Made by a program: the position numbers and the translations under genes. This document shows positions 5,576 to 6,278 of a stretch of 6,278 bases of DNA, piece after piece (the first letter of the stretch is position 1; each line of letters opens with the position of its first letter). The stretch is from NCBI GenBank assembly GCA_028284105.1, contig JANQSK010000174.1:1-6278 (forward strand), read 5' to 3'. The notes beneath the pieces were generated by a model. It was not told where the DNA came from. It saw only the letters and a list, made by a program, of their open reading frames with translations, and made no database searches. The DNA comes from Anaerolineae bacterium (GTDB lineage Bacteria; Chloroflexota; Anaerolineae; Promineifilales; Promineifilaceae).

Positions 5576-5635
5576 AAACCTCCGGGAGGTTTAATCCAGA
5601 GCCAGACTCGAATATGGAACCTCTCGGAGGATATT
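5576..5635. terminator. double palindrome / extended hairpin between convergent genes
   Basis: AAACCTCC-G-GGAGGTTT (5576-5592) is a near-perfect palindrome. AACCTCTCGGAGG (5618-5630) is a second, related one starting 41 bp later. Each can fold alone. Alternatively 5579-5591 pairs with 5618-5630 as a 13-bp stem with one G:U pair and a 26-nt loop. The site between two convergent 3' ends suits bidirectional transcription termination, but neither side has a strong T-tract, so a protein-binding or repeat-family role is also possible. Confidence 0.5.
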
Positions 5636-5657
5636 AAAACACGAAAAAAGATCGAAT

Positions 5658-6278
5658 TTAGAAAGTTCGGTACTTGAAATCTCCATCCACCATCGTGCCA
5701 GCAATTTGGACATCTAAAATATCAGCCCCATTGGTCTGCATAATGTCGCTTTCATAGATGGTTAAATCAGCCAACTTCCCAACTGAGATAGAACCTGCCC
5801 GATGTTGCTGTTTACTTGTTTCAGCTGCTGCCATAGTGAAGCCGTAAATGGCTTCTTCCATGCTAAAGGCTTGCTCGGGATGCCAGCCGCCGTCTGGCGT
5901 GCTGTCCGCTTTTTGACGTGTCACAGCTGCGTGGATGCCTTTGATGGGGTCAATAGGCTCTACGGGGCTGTCCGACCCAAAAACGACGATGGCGCCAGAC
6001 TCTTTCATGGTGCGTAGTGCATAGCTGTCTTTGGTGCGGTCGCCCCAGTTGCGGTCAGCCACGTGCATATCTGAGGTGGCATGAATAGGCTGCATCGAGG
6101 CCACAACATCTAGCTCCGCCAAACGGTGATGATCGATAGGATGAATAATTTGCACGTGTTCAATGCGGTTCGGGACGAGCGGTGTTTTTGGATAGCCTGC
6201 ATTTTGAACAGATTCGTAAATATCGAGCACATCATGAACCGCTTGGTCCCCAATGGCGTGCACGGTGATAGCCAGCTG
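5658..6278 (-). CDS. YtcJ-like metal-dependent amidohydrolase, C-terminal part (5' truncated by window)
   Basis: About 206 C-terminal codons of a family whose members usually run past 500 residues. The frame is open to the right edge, and the GTG at 6263 is an internal Val (QLAITVHAIGDQAV), not a start. Signatures of the Amidohydro_3/YtcJ group: HAIGD (a metal-binding His), RIEHVQIIHP with the next His, MQPIHATSD, and FGSDSPVEPIDP with the catalytic Asp of the TIM barrel. The end, GSISVGKLADLTIYESDI, is the typical return into the small beta-sandwich domain, followed by an AGTMVDGDFKYR tail. It hydrolyses C-N bonds in amides or formamides; the substrate is unknown. All key residues of the visible part are present. 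It converges on the sigma-BFN gene with 163 bp between stops. Confidence 0.92.
   Translation of the reverse strand, partial: QLAITVHAIGDQAVHDVLDIYESVQNAGYPKTPLVPNRIEHVQIIHPIDHHRLAELDVVASMQPIHATSDMHVADRNWGDRTKDSYALRTMKESGAIVVFGSDSPVEPIDPIKGIHAAVTRQKADSTPDGGWHPEQAFSMEEAIYGFTMAAAETSKQQHRAGSISVGKLADLTIYESDIMQTNGADILDVQIAGTMVDGDFKYRTF

Noticed and set aside
5655..5673. Resemblance (17 of 19 bases) between the end of the amidohydrolase gene and the right end of the 1029-1142 element (1119-1137).
   Set aside because: It lies partly in coding sequence with intact family features, has no matching left end, and a match of this size is plausible by chance in an AT-rich window.

Overview
This window looks like ordinary bacterial chromosome of moderate GC content, with Shine-Dalgarno-led genes and short intergenic gaps. 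It holds six protein genes, two of them cut by the window edges. There is no rRNA, tRNA, CRISPR array or transposase. A Chloroflexota-like host is my best guess, from the overall look of the proteins and the ECF sigma factor joined to a bifunctional-nuclease domain. This is a low-confidence inference that I could not test by search.

Layout, left to right. Positions 1-926 (+) hold the 3' part of a GH13 alpha-amylase-type glycosidase. Positions 927-1417 are largely gene-free and contain a 114-bp inverted-repeat-bounded element (1029-1142) with two strong internal stem-loops. Positions 1418-1870 (+) encode a small, probably exported, Cys-containing protein of unknown function. It converges on a zinc alcohol dehydrogenase at 1917-2999 (-), and the two share a hairpin at 1882-1915. 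Positions 3000-3330 form the ADH leader, with a repeated ATTGAGC motif and further inverted repeats. Positions 3331-4062 (-) encode a two-TM membrane protein of unknown function. Across a divergent intergenic region with a long inverted repeat lies an ECF-type sigma factor fused to a DUF151/BFN domain (4229-5494, +). A palindrome-rich gap (5495-5657) separates it from the convergent 3' end of a YtcJ-like amidohydrolase (5658 to beyond 6278, -).

The genes do not form one obvious pathway. The amylase, ADH and amidohydrolase are unrelated catabolic enzymes. The least ordinary gene is the sigma-BFN fusion. The BFN half has its own internal, in-frame ATG with a near-perfect ribosome binding site at ideal spacing (4814-4828). 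The locus could therefore make both a full-length fusion and a free BFN protein, or be a recent fusion of two adjacent genes. The other notable signal is at the word level: the 8-bp palindrome ACGGCCGT occurs five times in 6.3 kb, about fifty times the chance expectation. It appears in coding and non-coding DNA and in different reading phases, reminiscent of the cyanobacterial HIP1 repeat.
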